NCBI RefSeq assembly: GCF_033568475.1
Contig: NC_133120.1
Span: forward strand, 95,188,151 to 95,252,150
Direction of reading: 5' to 3'
Length of the DNA stretch: 64,000 nucleotides
Source: Henckelia pumila
Lineage: Eukaryota > Streptophyta > Magnoliopsida > Lamiales > Gesneriaceae
This document shows, one piece after another, positions 9,331-22,455 of the stretch; positions within the stretch are counted from its first letter, which is position 1, and each line of letters starts with the position of its first letter. A program made the position numbers and the translations under genes. The notes beneath the pieces are model-generated. The model saw only the letters and a list, made by a program, of their open reading frames with translations. It was not told the origin of the DNA and searched no databases.

Positions 9331-10914
9331 TCATGGCTCCTGCTTGGGGAAAACTGAGGGGAATATTATATCTTGCAGCGTCCCATAATCAGGAATATTA
9401 TGGTACTGTTGATTGTCACGTGCGATTAAAGTTTGCTGATGATACACATTGCCGGCGCCGGCGTAGATATTGTGAGGCATTTGATATTGAACAAACATTT
9501 CTTGATGATCAGCTGGAAAGTTGGCCGGCGGTGGGCCGTCCATTGTGATCAACGGCGGAGGTAGCATGGAGGGAGGGAATATTCCGGCGACATTTCCCCG
9601 GAGACTGGTCGGGAGATGGTGGTTGTGTTGGCCTTCGTACGTGGTGATGACGATGGAAGGGTCTTGGTAGGATCTTTCGACGCGTTTCTTGACCGGGCAT
9701 TTCTGAGTCGTGCATCTGTAGTAGCTTCTGCGCGCGCAAGGGTATAATAATAATATATTTGCGCAGCTTAGCTTTTGTACGTTGTTAATTAAGTAGTGCG
9801 GATTGAATAATATTCTTCATATTATTTATAACTAAAAAATTAATTAGCAAACAACTTTTATTGTTTTTGTAAAAAACAAATTAAATAATCGTTGACCACG
9901 GTTGCCGGATGCAATTCACGTACACGGGTGGGTTGTGTTCAAACTACGTACAAAGATGCATGTAGTCGTTTCTCGAAATGGTCTTTTTTTTTTATTTATT
10001 TATTAAAGTACATGAATTTAGTACTTATAATTCCATTAATGTTACATTTTGAGTTTTTTTATTTTGATTACGAAAATAATGATATATGCATGCAAGTTGT
10101 TAGCTAGCTAGCTAGCTAGGTTCGTACGTTTAATTAATTAATTTATTTATAGCAGGAAATTAGCTAGCTAGATCAATGAATTTGCAAGAAATTGAAGCTT
10201 AATTGGATCACCTTGGATAGGGGCTATTTTTGACAGCTTTTTGTCCATATTTTCTCCATCTATATCCATCTTCCAAATGATCAACTTCACTCTTGGTCAT
10301 GAAAGCAAATCTGGGCTCCCTTTGCTTCTTCTCTCCTTTCTTCTTACCTTTGCTACCCCTTCAATAATATTCATCAACGATAATCATTAACTTCCAACTT
10401 CCACACAAATTAAAATCAGTAATATTTAAGAATAAAATATAAATAAATAAACATCTAATTACTCTTTCTTAGAGCTGCTCATGATCATGTCTTCTCCATC
10501 TTCTGCAGGTTTCTCTTTTTTACCATCTGATGATTTCTTGTTCTTGCTCACATCTTCCTGATCACCACCACCTGCTGCTGCCTCAGTCGAGGAAGAGGAA
10601 ATCGACGAGTTGGGCGTCGTAGGGTTTTCGCCACCGTCCACCGCCGCTTTCCGCTCCTCCTTCACGGCGTAAAACCCCTCAGAAGACGACCCAAATGAAC
10701 CCGGAACGTTCCGATGATCGTAGCTTCCATGCAGAAACCCGTTGAAACTCAGGTAACTATAATCAGACTGATCCATCATTTGCATATTATTCTCAAGTAC
10801 AGATGGGTTCTGCACCATATAAGCCGCGGGAGAATCTCCGGCCCCGCCGGTGCTGTTGCGGCCATGATCTTGAAAGGGGTGGTGATAGTAAAATCCGCCG
10901 AAGTTTTCAGACAT
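9331..10914 (-). CDS. WRKY: Group IIc WRKY transcription factor (WRKY28/WRKY71-like)
   Basis: Three exons on the minus strand: 10463-10914, 10212-10358 and 9331-9727, giving 331 residues. Exon 2 holds [20 protein letters not shown]-type sequence (here [20 protein letters not shown]) and the DNA-binding heptad WRKYGQK at 185-191. Exon 3 holds the zinc finger, C205-X4-C210-X23-H234-X-H236. The intron after PYPR (phase in the Arg codon) is the conserved WRKY-domain intron. A single domain with a CX4CX23HXH finger defines group IIc, and the [18 protein letters not shown] block points to the WRKY8/28/48/57/71 clade. It binds W-boxes (TTGACC/T) in the nucleus; clade members act in defence, salicylate synthesis and branching. 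The N-terminal 150 residues are Gly/Ser-rich and disordered, and the C terminus is Pro/Gln/Tyr-rich, as expected for activation regions. Confidence in the family is very high; the exact orthologue is not resolved. Confidence 0.93.
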
Positions 10915-11019
10915 GGATATTGGAGGTTTAAGAAAGAAGAATTATGTAGGTTTGCAGAGTTATAAGGAGCTAGCTAGCTACGACTTGACAATTTGGGCAA
11001 TTTTGCTTGTGAATTAAGT

Positions 11020-11028
11020 CTTTTTATA
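11020..11028 (-). promoter_or_regulatory. TATA box of the WRKY gene
   Basis: Read on the minus strand, TATAAAAAG lies about 105 bases upstream of the ATG at 10914, in a good position for a plant core promoter with a leader of about 70-80 bases. Confidence 0.5.
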
Positions 11029-11099
11029 TTTAACCCAAGATTTTGATCCATCGAGGTCAGTAGCCTATTATTATTATTTTTTTATATATATTAATGGGT

Positions 11100-13255
11100 C
11101 CCATTTTAATAAAGTTTTGTTTGACAAAATTAATTAGTCTCTCCTTGCTATTTAATTTTTTACCAAAATATTCAACCTAGTTGGCCATTTTCTATAATTG
11201 ATCCATAATTAAAATGTTAATACGTAAGTATTTCCCTACATTAAAAAATATATATATATAAAAAATAGATTGACCTCGTTTACTTTGATTTGTGCGCGAC
11301 GATCGATGAAATATATAATAATTATTAAAATAAAATTGGCATGCATGTGGTAATAAAAGTATATATATTATGGTGAGTATAATTGCTTGCTTGGGTTGGG
11401 TGTGTTTCGAGCAGTTGTACGTAATGTGGTGTTTGGGGAAACGTCAATGTTTCAGAAAACTGGTTAACCTCGTGAGAAGGATGGCCTGGCACGTGTCCCC
11501 ACTGATGCACCGCCATTTGACCATAGCCGACACCATCGTTTGGCACGTGGGAGATGCTCTTTGGTTCTCCTTAGTTTGGTATCTCTTTGCCCCCCTTGTC
11601 CCTTAAATTCATATCAATTTCTTCTTTCTTCTTTTCATATTTATCATTTCAAACCTCAAATATGGTTCCATAAAGAAGGGGATACAGTGAATTAAAAGTC
11701 AATCTGGCCATTTCTAACATGTTATTTTCATGCTTTGCGAACGATATACGGATGTGTTCGGATGGACGATTAACTAATTGTAACACCCTATATGTTATGA
11801 CTGTCCTTACCGTATCAGCATTCCTCTTTTCAACATGCTAATGTCCTTACTCACGCGCATCTTACGATACTTTTGTGATGAGCGCTAGAAAAAATGCATC
11901 TTTTTTTGTATGAGTACTAATATTTATAAAATTTTTTAAACTCTTCTCAACTGTCGTACACAATTTTAAAATCTTTCTCATTCTGATGAGAATCGGTTTA
12001 TTCATGATTCTCTTCACCTAAAAGCTTGCCAGAAGTCGTTCATATATGTTACGAGCAACCTCTTGATGCACTCTTATCAACCCCGATAGTCACATAACTT
12101 GTGGATGCTTTTTGAATAAATGGTTTAAGAGGTTTTTTGGCTTTCATTTTTATATGTTTGCTTATTCGTAGATCGTAACAAAATGTGATTTTATCGAAGG
12201 CATTTGAAATTCATTTTATCGGACATTTTCCTCCGAAAAAAAAAAATTGTTGTTGAAAAATATATTAAATGTTGATGCCAGCGTCTTCTTGTAGTGACAG
12301 CTATGAGGTTTTGTTCGAAATAAAAGCACATCATTCATGGTCCTAATTCTTGCCGACCAAAAAACATATTGCTATGTTGTTATTTTGATCTTAAGAACCA
12401 TAAACCATGTGCAGCGTTCTATTACAGTGCCCAATCACTTAATTTGACTAAAATAACCCTATACCAAAAAACATATATCTAATGGAATATAGAACAGCTC
12501 CCTCTGATCCGATTATAATTTTTACATTGATTAAAAAAAATTGTAAAAATATAAATTACATAAAAACTTCTACTTTATCCCTGTTTAATTTATTTAAAAA
12601 TTAATTTCATGTTTTTCAAGGCATAATTAATAAGAAATGCTAATGAAATATAAGAGAAAATATTAATGTTCTAAGATACATTACAAATATGTGTACTTGG
12701 GGTAAAAAAAAAAATATCACGTAATACTTTCAAACTGGCACGTATGAAGGGCTTCCCGTGTCACGTCACAATTAATATGCTCACTATAAATCAAAATAGA
12801 GTTCTGCTTTTTTTTCTTTTTGGGTACATTTTCATTGGTCTTCATATAATATATATATATATATATATCAATAATATCCCCTTTGAATTTAGTCTGTTCA
12901 AACTACTATGTATAACGTTGTTTTTTGCCATGGAAAATTTAAATAAAATTATATTATTTCGACTTCACGATCACATCTAATGATCATAAAATATTTTGGT
13001 CAAAATCGAATCGTTACGTCTAACCTTACAAAGAATCGTTACTCATTTAGGGATCTATACCGACGGTCACGGAATCAATATTAAGTATTTTGAATAGCAC
13101 AAAAAATTTTATGAAACAATCAAACATATCAATTTTGTAAGATGAATATCATATTCAACATATCCAATACAAATTTATTAATTTTTATGTCATAAATTAT
13201 TACTTTTCATTGTAAAGATGGATCGAATCGACTAGTTTAACAGATATAGATCATT
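11100..13255. other. WRKY upstream region and spacer
   Basis: No gene was recognised. The first part is the upstream region of the WRKY gene. Two CACGTG G-box cores lie at about 11490 and 11542, some 0.6 kb upstream of the WRKY start. The rest is AT-rich, with an (AT)n run near 12846-12867. The 5-bp GAGAT ahead of the outer Copia element ends the stretch at 13260. Confidence 0.5.
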
Positions 13256-13260
13256 GAGAT

Positions 13261-14038
13261 TGAAAGAACATGTTGTGCACATTTAAATTATTTTCTTATT
13301 GCTTTCAATTTCTATATTTATAGTTTTGCCTTTCTTAGAACATGTTTTAAAATTGGTAATATCAGATATATCTTGATTCGAAATATATGATTTCTGATGA
13401 TATATTGTTTCCATACTTTGTAGGTTCTTATTTATGGAAACATATTGAAGATCTATTTATAGGAGTGCTTGGACCGATCAGATGGTACAAAAACGAGATA
13501 GAGAGTGAAACATAGAGAGTGAAACATAGAGAGAAAAATACATAGAGAAAGTACTGCAGAAATTCTAGAGTATTGAAGTTCGATCATTGAAGAATTTCTG
13601 AAGAGATACTACTGCTACGTTGTATTGCCGAGTAGTGTTGGAAATACTGAAGAACACACGAGTGAAGTATTGTTCAGAAAGTGTTTCTTTGGTTTTCGTT
13701 TTTCGGTTTAGAACTTCCTATTGATGTTTTATTCTAGTTTTTACTAGTTTTTAGGAAGTCTTTTATTTTCTCAATCTATTGAGAAAAGTAAATTTTTCGT
13801 AAAACAATCACTAGTTATTTTTTGTAAACTGATTTAATTTTCTAGTGATTATTTCGCCATGAGGCATAGTACAAGTACTTAGTACTTGTGCATAAATATC
13901 TGTGTGTTATTTACTTTTACTGTTAGTTAATTATTCTGTTGCATAGTGTTATCGTGAAGTGTTGACAACACTGAAAGAGAACACACACTCGAAAAGTTTT
14001 CTGGTGTTTCTGTGATTTCATACTGTCAAAACCTTACA
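13261..14038 (+). repeat. 5' LTR of the outer Copia element
   Basis: About 778 bp, from TGAAAGAACATG to CCTTACA, matching 31101-31879 nearly throughout. It contains one copy of the dispersed near-palindrome (13958-13972). Most differences from the 3' LTR are transitions, with a short indel near the start (13282) and another near 13500. Confidence 0.93.
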
Positions 14039-14040
14039 AT

Positions 14041-14053
14041 TGGCGTCAGAGAC
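14041..14053 (+). other. Degenerate primer binding site of the outer Copia element
   Basis: TGGCGTCAGAGAC follows the 5' LTR by two bases. It differs at a few positions from TGGTATCAGAGCC, the usual initiator tRNA-Met primer site of plant Copia elements. Confidence 0.6.
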
Positions 14054-14108
14054 ATTCACTTGACGATACTAAGTATGATTCTGTTTTTGTGTTTGACAGG
14101 ACATCACA

Positions 14109-15185
14109 ATGGAGATACTTTATTCAGGAACTGCTCAACGCCCTCCAATCTTGGATGGATCCAACTATTCTATCTGGAAAGTAAGGATGCGTGTTTACAT
14201 CAAATCGATTGATAAAAAGGCATGGCAGCGTGTGCTACAAGGATGGAATCCACCAAGGAGAACTGATGGAGAAGAAGATTTTCTCCTCAAACCAGAAACG
14301 GAATGGAATACCGATGAAACTTCTGCTTCGAATATGAACAACAAAGCTCTTAATGCTATATTTACTTCTCTTGATTCTAATGTGTTTTCACTGGTCACTA
14401 ACTGTGTATGTGCTAAACAGGCTTGAAAAAAACTTCAAATGCACTGTGAAGGATCAGATAGTGTGCGTCGAACCAAAAGAAGGATTCTCACTACTCAGTT
14501 TGAAAATCTGAGAATGGAAGAGAGTGAGACAATTGATGATTATGAACGCCGCTTGAGGAAGATCGAGAATGAGGCAATTGATTTTGGTGATGCTATTTCA
14601 AATGAACGCTTGGTGAGCAAAGTGTTGAGATCACTGCCGGAAAGATTTCAAATGAAGATTTGTGTCATTGATGAATCAAAAGACACATCAATTCTGGGAT
14701 TGGATGAATTGATGAGTTCACTTCGAACATATGAGTTAGAGATGAATTTTGGAAAAAAGGACAAAGGTAAGTCTATTGCACTTCAAGTTTCTAATGACTC
14801 ATTCAATGATTTTGTTGATCTGACACAGGGAGTCAACAAGTCTGACTTAGGAGATGATTCAATCGCCTTTCTTACCAAACAATTTGGTAACTACTTGAAG
14901 AGAATGAGAGGTTATAAGAAACCTGGTCAGAAACCCAAAGTTTTGAATGCTCCTACTGTTAGAAAACCATTGAGGATATGCGGACCAGAACAGAATACCA
15001 TCCCTTCAAAGAGTCAAAATCACTTTCAGAAAGAAGGAAAAACACTGAATATCTCAAAGAAGTTTGAATCTGTGAAATGTCATGAGTGCACAGGCTTCGG
15101 TGACTATGCTAATGAGTGTCCAACCAGACTTCGCAAAGGAATGTATGCTTCCCTAAGTGATGATGAAGATGAGGAAGGAACATAA
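14109..15185 (+). pseudogene. gag: Outer Copia gag (broken)
   Basis: The frame opens with the typical Copia gag start, which includes PPILDGSNYSIWKVRM. It continues through a helical capsid-like region (ETIDDYERRLRKIENEA and DSLPERFQ-like LRSLPERFQMK). An in-frame TGA at about 14424 interrupts it, and a TAA at 15183 ends the next section. A CCHC-type zinc knuckle (CHECTGFGDYANEC) is seen near 15077-15118; its spacing keeps Cys and Cys, but the His position is replaced by Tyr. A second stretch continues downstream at 15222. Capsid and nucleocapsid would be made from this region in an intact element. Confidence 0.8.
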
Positions 15186-15221
15186 AAAGGAGAAGAAGAG
15201 ACTCACAATGCTCTTTCAGTT

Positions 15222-15905
15222 TTGGTGATGCAGAAGAAACACAGTGTTATCACAGGTGTCACAACACTTGGTCACAACACTGACCAAAAGGTACTGTGTC
15301 TGAATGCATCTGTTTCTGGAGACTCAAATCAGGAAGCTGGTGAAGTAGAACTTTCTTGGGATAATGCTCAGAAGATATATGAAGAATTGTATAATGACTG
15401 GATATTAAGGAACAAGACAAATTCTGCTTTAACAAAGGAGAACAGTGAACTGAAAGCTTCAGTGGCTAGAATTGAAGTTGTTCTGAGCAAGAAGGATTTA
15501 GAACTAGGCAAGGTCAAAGAAGAGCTTGGAAGAGCCAATGCAACTCTCGCAAAGTATAATTCAAGCAAGACCAAGTTGGATTCAATTTTGATGATGGGAA
15601 AAGATGATAGAGCTGGTCTAGGATTTCATAATAGCAAGTTTGAAGTTGGGGAGTCGTCACAAACTGTTTTTGTCAAAGAAAACAGTAAATCTGCTAGTGT
15701 TCCAATTGCAATTCCAAAGAAAAAACCAATTCCATTGAAGGCACAAGCTCCTGTTCAGAGGAAAAAACAAATGAAGCATAAGTTTGTTTGTCATTACTGT
15801 AACAAACAAGGTCACATCAAGCCTTACTGTTATAAGCTCAGGTATGACTATATGTATTGGAATACCAGACATGTGTTGCCATCAGTGTTGCCAACACTGA
15901 ACTAG
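15222..15905 (+). pseudogene. Outer Copia gag/nucleocapsid extension with second zinc knuckle (broken)
   Basis: This frame continues the gag region after the stop at 15185. It has a coiled-coil-like Lys/Glu-rich section (TKENSELKASVARIEVVLSK) and a well-formed CCHC knuckle CHYCNKQGHIKPYC near 15788-15832. The two-knuckle arrangement with a long linker is common in Sirevirus-like elements. A TAG at about 15903 ends the frame, just after a copy of the near-palindrome (15884-15898) that overlaps the codons before the stop. Confidence 0.7.
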
Positions 15906-16005
15906 AACACTGCCAGGATGAAAAATACTGAGAAAAAGGTTTGGGTACCAAAAGCTAAATTCAGTTGTAATGTTGTTTATACTTCGTAAAAAACTAATAT
16001 TGCAG

Positions 16006-16600
16006 GTCATTGGTACTTCGACAGTGGCAGTTCACGCCACATGACAGGATTGGAGAAGTATCTTTCTGACTATGTTGAACAGGATAAAGGAAAAGTGACA
16101 TATGGAGGAGGAACCAATGGAAAGATTGTTGGAAAATGAACTTTGAATATAGAAGGACTGCCTAAGCTTCACAATGTCCTACATGTTGAAGGATTAAATG
16201 CAAATCTTATTAGCATTAGTCAACTTTGTGATGATGATCTTTATGTTAAATTTGATAAAAATTTATGTCAAATATTTGATAAGAGTAATTCGTGTGTTTT
16301 GACAGGGTCTAGATCATCGGACAACTGTTATCAACTTGGAGAGAAACTTGCTTGCAAATTTACCAAGGTTGATGATTTGAATTTATGACATCAAAAGTTG
16401 GGACATGCCAACTTCAAAGCATTGAAAAAACTGAGCCAGTATGATGCTGTACGTGGGATGCCAAATTTAACTTCTGGAGTTCCATATATGTGTGGAGACT
16501 GTCAAAAAGGTAAGCAAACTCGTGTGTCACATCCAGTGTTACAACACTGTAGGACAACACGATGTCTTGAACTCCTACACATGAACTTAATGGGACCTAT
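16006..16600 (+). pseudogene. Outer Copia protease and integrase N-terminal region (broken, truncated by insertion)
   Basis: The protease motif appears as WYFDSGSSRHMTG near 16012-16050, with the aspartic triad form D-S-G. In-frame stops occur near 16138 and 16386. The integrase HHCC zinc finger region follows (HQKLGHANF, then CGDCQKGK). The frame is cut after LMGP at 16600, where the antisense element is inserted. The missing half resumes at 25966. Confidence 0.8.
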
Positions 16601-18494
16601 TGTTGGAAAAACGTGTTCAGATCAATTAAGAAATGATACCCGGTGCAGCGGAAGTTTAAAAATTTTTATTTTTCGATATGGAACGATTCCATATCATGGG
16701 TATCAAAACTTTACGATTAAATTATGCAAGTAAAAATAAAATCACAATTAAATTTTTACCTATTCAAGCAACGGCTTGATTATGGACACCAACAGAATTA
16801 AATCTTCTCTTCTTGTATATCCCGGGAACCGATGGCTTCACGATCAATCTCCGAAATAAGGTCCACGAACAGAAAATAGAAACCCTCTGATTGATTGCAC
16901 TAGAAATCAATCAGATGTTTATCGAAGAGAATAAACAGATTTGATCTGTTAATTCGGAATGTAATTTTTCACAAAAATCACAGACCGAATTTTCTCAAAA
17001 GGGACAGAGGAATTCGAAAATTCCCCTTGAATATTATGAGTGATTTTCAAAAATTGCAAGATGGAATGCTTATGATTTTCGAACACTACTCATATAGTTA
17101 TAGATAATTTCTAGACTAGATTAAGTTATGATTATATTAGGACTCTAACTCCTTAGGGCCCACAATCCATAACTTAAGCCCAACAAGCCAAGCCCGTTAT
17201 TATAGAAATTAATATAAAATTCATCATGACTCCGATTGATAAACCGATTTAACCAATGTGCACAGAAACCATTTCTGCACCTTTTAAAGTCAAGATAATT
17301 TTTCTGAATCCGAATTCAGTGATTTCCAAAAATGCTCATCCCTATGTCATTTTAAGAAATTCCACTCCCTTTTAGTTAAGAAGTCCAACTTCTCTTTCAT
17401 TAAATTTAACTCTTTAAATTTAAATATCTCAACGGGGTTTAGTAATCCATTACTTGTGTGACCCTCAATGGTTCAGGGATACAGCTAGCCGTGGGCTCAC
17501 AACTCCTTGTGACTCGGAACAACAATTTCCGACTTTCCCAATGAATCATGGTAAGAGCGTCTAGCAACATCGCCCCATGATTCCCTAGGTATCACTGATA
17601 GTGCCTGCAAGAACCAGTAGATTTTGGTTAGCGTACAGTACGGTCCCTTCATCCATATATCCCGATCGAATCAACAACCATTGGTGCATCGAGAGTCGTT
17701 CAAGATTCGATAACTATGCATTACATCTTGGAGATCAAATAGTGACATCGCATGTGTTACTAGGAAAACCGAATAACCTAAAACACATCATGTACTCTGG
17801 CCAGAGATTCGTCACACTAATATCTCCTCAGATCGCATAGGATATCCACACTCGCAAGTATATGGTGAATCCTTGACAACAAAGCATCGACTCCTATATG
17901 TGTCGTAATTGTACCCAATCCCGACACCTGATGACCCCAATAGAGTCGGTAAATGAGTCAAAGTACAGTACTAGCATATAGAGTCTCAATGATGTTTCAA
18001 GTAGTAAGGACTAATGGTGTACAACCAAAATCGCGGACTTTATCCACTCGATAAGTGATAACCACTTGGAAAGTCCGAATAGGGTAGTTCGATCATTCAT
18101 CATATGAATATCCATTTGCATGCTTTGAACATCTCCATGTCCATTACCAATGAAACGTGGTACTTGGCATCATAAATGCTAGTCTCAATCTCGAGCGATC
18201 CTTATCCTTATTAGCGGGCGGCTCAATTGACTAGGAACTGTTTAGAATATATAGTGACTATAAGATGTGTTTCATAATAGTGATCTCTCTTTATTCACTA
18301 TCTCATCTTACTTACACTATAGTTTATTCAAGGTCTTTATCAAAACATCAATAGTATATCACAATATAACAATATGAAGAAAGACAAAGAAAATGCCATT
18401 AATGAATGTAAATTATATTAAACAAAGATTGTTTATACATAGATTCACAAAAGCCCTTAGCCACAAGTTGGCTAACCGGGCACCCACTCTTTCA
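16601..18494 (-). repeat. 3' LTR of the nested Copia element (left copy)
   Basis: From TGTTGGAAAAACG to CCCACTCTTTCA read on +. It is 1894 bp, the same length as the right copy. Confidence 0.95.
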
Positions 18495-18508
18495 ATCTCC
18501 CACTTGCC
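18495..18508 (-). other. Polypurine tract of the nested element
   Basis: On the minus strand GGCAAGTGGGAGAT immediately precedes the left LTR, the position where plus-strand synthesis would start. Confidence 0.7.
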
Positions 18509-20416
18509 CTAAAGCCAACTAGTCACACTACGCAATCCCATTGCTTCGCGATATTTGTCAAACAATGGTCCTGGCAAGGGCTTAGTAAGTGGATCAGCGA
18601 TATTGTCTGTAGAGGTCACTCTCTCGACAGTGATGTCTCCTCTTTCCACAATCTCCCGGATGATGTGGTATTTTCTCAGTACGTGTTTGGATCTTTGATG
18701 AGACCTTGGTTCCTTTGCCTGAGCAACGGCACTAGTGTTGTCGCAGTATACCGGAACTGGACCAACAGCTTAAGGAATTACGCCCAACTCTTGGACGAAA
18801 TTCCTCATCCAAACGGCCTCTTTAGCAGCAGCTGATGCTGCAATGTATTCTGCCTCAGTGGTGGAATCCGCTGTGGTGTCTTGCTTGGAACTCTTCCAAG
18901 AGACAGCACCGCCATTGAGCATGAATACAAATCCAGAGGTTGACTTCGAGTCATCCACGTCTCTTTGAAAGCTAGAGTTGGTATAACCTTCCAATTTCAA
19001 TTCTCTTCCTCCATAAACCATGAATATATTCTTAGTCCTTCTTAAGTACTTAAGAATATCCTTCACGGCTTTCCAATGCATTTGACCGGGGTTGGCCTGA
19101 TATCTGCTCGTGACACTCAGAGCAAAGGCTACATCCGGTCTGTTAGATATCATCCCATACATAATACTACCTATGGCTGACGCATATGGTATGTTTGTCA
19201 TTTTCTCTATCTCTTCGTCAGTCTTGGGACACATAGACTTGGATAGAGAAACTCCATGATACATAGGTAGATGTCCTCTCTTGGACTCATCCATAGAAAA
19301 CCTTTTCAATATGGTGTCGATGTAGGTTGCTTGAGTGAGTCCTATCATTCTCTTAGATCTATCTCTATAGATCTGTATCCCTAGAATATAGGATACCTCA
19401 CCCAAATCCTTCATCGAGAATCTACCTGATAACCATATCTTTGTTGACTGCAACATCCCTACGTCATTCCCAATGAGTAGGATGTCATCAACATAAAGCA
19501 CTAAGAACGTCACCGCATCCTTAACTACTTTCTTGTACACGCACGGTTCCTCTGGGTTTTTGATGAAACCAAAGTCCTTTATTGTTTCATCAAATTTCTG
19601 GTTCCAACTTCTTGATGCTTGTTTGAGACCATAAATTGATCTCTGAAGTTTGCATACCTTATGCTCGCTTCCCATGGATGTGAATCCCTCGGGCTGCATC
19701 ATATAGATTTCTTTCTTAATGTTTCCATTAAGAAATGCAGTCTTCACATCTATTTGCCATATCTCATAGTCATACCATGCTGCTATGGCAATAAGGATTC
19801 TTATGGACTTGAACATTGCGACTGGTGAAAAGGTTTCATCATAGTCAACTCCTTGTCTTTGAGTATAACCTTTTGCTACCAATAGTGCCTTGTAGGTAAG
19901 TACCTTACCATCAGGCCCAAGTTTTCTCTTGTAGATCCATTTACACCCTATTGGAATAATTCTATCGGGAGGATCTACTAAAGACCAAACTTGGTTTGTA
20001 TGCATCGAGTCTATTTCCGACTGCATAGCTTCAAGCCATAAATTAGAATCCGCATCAGAAATTGCTTCCTTGAAGTTTCTTGGATCACATCCAATGTCGG
20101 GTTCACTTTGATCCCCTTCAAGAAGAAGACCATATCGAATAGGAGGTCTAGAAGTCCTTTCGGATCTCCTAGATATAGGCGTGTCCGTTGAAGGTTCTTG
20201 AGGTGTGTGGTCGTTATTTTGTATCTCGGGTTATTCTCGAATTTCTTCGAGTTCCATCATCTTGCCTTTCTTATCTAATAAGAACTCCTTCTCCATGAAG
20301 GTGGCATTCCTCGAAACAAACACTTTTGTTTCATAAGGATGATAGAAATAATATCCGATTGAATTCTTCGGATATCTTACAAAATAACATAAGGTGGATC
20401 GACAATCCAACTTATC
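18509..20416 (-). pseudogene. pol: Nested Copia reverse transcriptase and RNase H (broken)
   Basis: The open part 18770-20026 carries the Copia RT start (NQVWSLVDPP and KWIYKRKLGPDG), DVKTAFLNG, and the catalytic YVDD in LVLYVDDILLIGND. RNase H follows, with TADSTTEAEYIA. A TAA near 18768 cuts RNase H before the conserved YCDN-type block, which continues in frame to a TAG at 18509. Stops also occur between 20026 and 20416, in the linker to integrase. The RT catalytic residues look intact, but the polyprotein is not. Confidence 0.85.
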
Positions 20417-21292
20417 TCACACTGTCTGCTTCACGTAAGCAGGACATCTCCAAATCCTTAAGTACGAATACTTAGGAGTTTTGTCATTCCATAACTCGTA
20501 TGGAGTTTTATCTACTGCTTTAGTGTGGACATTGTTCAACAACAATACCGCCGTTTCAAGCGTATAGCCCCAAAACGAAGGTGGGAGCTCAGTGAAGCTC
20601 ATCATAGATCGAACCATGTCCAACAAAGTTCGATTGCGACGCTCCGAGACACCATTCAGCTGAGGTTTCATAGGATGAGTCCACTGAGAGAGAATCTCAT
20701 TCTCTTTTAGATAGCTCAAAAACTCGGTACTTAAGTATTCTCCACCTCGATCCGATCGAAGTGCTTTAATACTTTTACCTTGTTTGTTTTCTACTTCAGC
20801 CTTGAATTCTTTGAACTTTTCAAATGATTCAGACTTATATTTCATTAAATATAAATACCCATACCTCGAATAATCATCAGTAAAGGTAATGAAGTAGGTG
20901 TGTCCAAATTTAGTACCGATACTAAATGGTCCACAGACATCTGTATGGATCAAATCCAACAGGTTTTGACTACGCTCAGGCTTCGCTTTAAAAGGAGATT
21001 TAGTCATTTTTCCTTTTAGGCAGGACTCACAAGTAGGTAGAGAGTTAATATCAGACATATCAAACATGCCCTCTCCCATTAGCTTGTTCATCCTCCTTGA
21101 GAAAATATGACCTAGCCTAGCATGCCAAAGGTTTGCCGTGTTTTGACTATCGTTTTTCCTTTTATTTGTTGTTACCGGTTTATCAACATAATTAATTGGA
21201 ACGTCTTTTAATTTTAAGTTATATAGATCATTTTCAAGTTGTCCATTTTCAATCAAACATTCAATCTTGTAAATATTGCAAATCCCATTCAC
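20417..21292 (-). pseudogene. int: Nested Copia integrase
   Basis: An HHCC zinc region (LWHARLGHIFSRRM, then CESCLKGK) is followed by the catalytic core with the D-D-E residues in HTDVCGPF, RSDRGGEY and NGVSERRNRTL. The frame ends at a stop at 20417 after RCPAYVK, in the region where pol should continue. The frame overlaps the upstream gag/protease frame by four bases, indicating a frame break between protease and integrase. Confidence 0.85.
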
Positions 21293-22455
21293 AAAATTAC
21301 AAAAAAAAAACCATCTCTATCAAACATAGAAACAGAAATAATGTTTTTAACTAAATCTGGCACAAATAAAACATCTCTAAAAAATAACTTAAAATTATTC
21401 TGCAAAAATAAATAAACGTCTCCCACTGCTTTGGCTTCAACTCTGAAACCATTTCCAAGCCTCAGCTGGGTCTCACCCATCCTAAGCTTACGACTTCTTG
21501 TCATCACCTGCAAATCATTGCAAATGTGAGATCCACATCCGGTATCCAATACCCAAGAAGTAGTATTAAGTGAAACATTTATTTCAATGTAAAACATACC
21601 CTTTGCAGTTCGCAACTGCTTGAGGTATTCCTTGCAGTTACGTTTCCAATGACCGGGTTTCTTGTAGTGATGGCAAACATCTCCAGATATGTTTACGTTT
21701 GAAGCTTTTGTCTTGGCCTTCTTTTGTGGTACAATTTTCTTGGGTGGGGCAGAACGTTTCTTACCCTTTCCACTTGGCCCCTTCTTGGAGTAAGAAGAGG
21801 AGCCAACCAAGAGTACCGGTTTATCCTTCTTTAATGTGGCCTCATAAGACACAAGCATATTGACCATCTCTTCAAGGGTGGCCTCTATCTTGTTCATATT
21901 GAAGTTCACCACAAATCCGTCAAACGACGAAGGAAGGGAAAGAAGCAACAAGTCCGCGTTTAGTTCATGCTCCAAAGTCAAATCGAGTGTTACCAATTTT
22001 TCAATGAGCCCAATCATGTGTACCCTATGCTCACGGACCGAAGTCCCATCTTGCATGCGGCATGTCATGAGCTCTTTGATGGTGGCATACCTCTCCGACC
22101 TTGACTAAGCTCCAAAAAGTTCCTTGAGGTGCATGTGTATGTCAGCAGCATTCACGGCATCCTCAAATCGCCTCTGGAGTTCATCAGACATTGAATCTTG
22201 CATATAGCACTTGGCCTTGACATCATGGTCCCACCATTGATCAAGTTTTGCCAATTCTTCCGGACTTATATTAGCCGGTGCTTCCTTTGGAGGATTCTTT
22301 TCTAACACGTAGAAAATTTTCTCCGAGTTTAGAACAATCTTTAATTTACGGAACCATTCCGTATAGTTTGCGCCAGTCAATTTGTTTTGTTCGAGAATTG
22401 AGTATAGTGGATTTCGCGAATTCATTGTAATGAAATACTGAAAAGAAACAGACAA
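21289..22455 (-). pseudogene. gag: Nested Copia gag and protease (broken)
   Basis: Gag opens near 22423 (NSRNPLYSILEQNKLTG and YTEWFRKLK). A stop separates 22105-22455 from 21289-22068. The zinc knuckle reads CHHYKKPGHWKRNC, with Tyr in place of the second Cys, so metal binding should be lost. The protease motif VLDTGCGSHI follows. The frame ends early at 21289 after an A-rich run near 21300, which could be an indel site. Confidence 0.82.
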
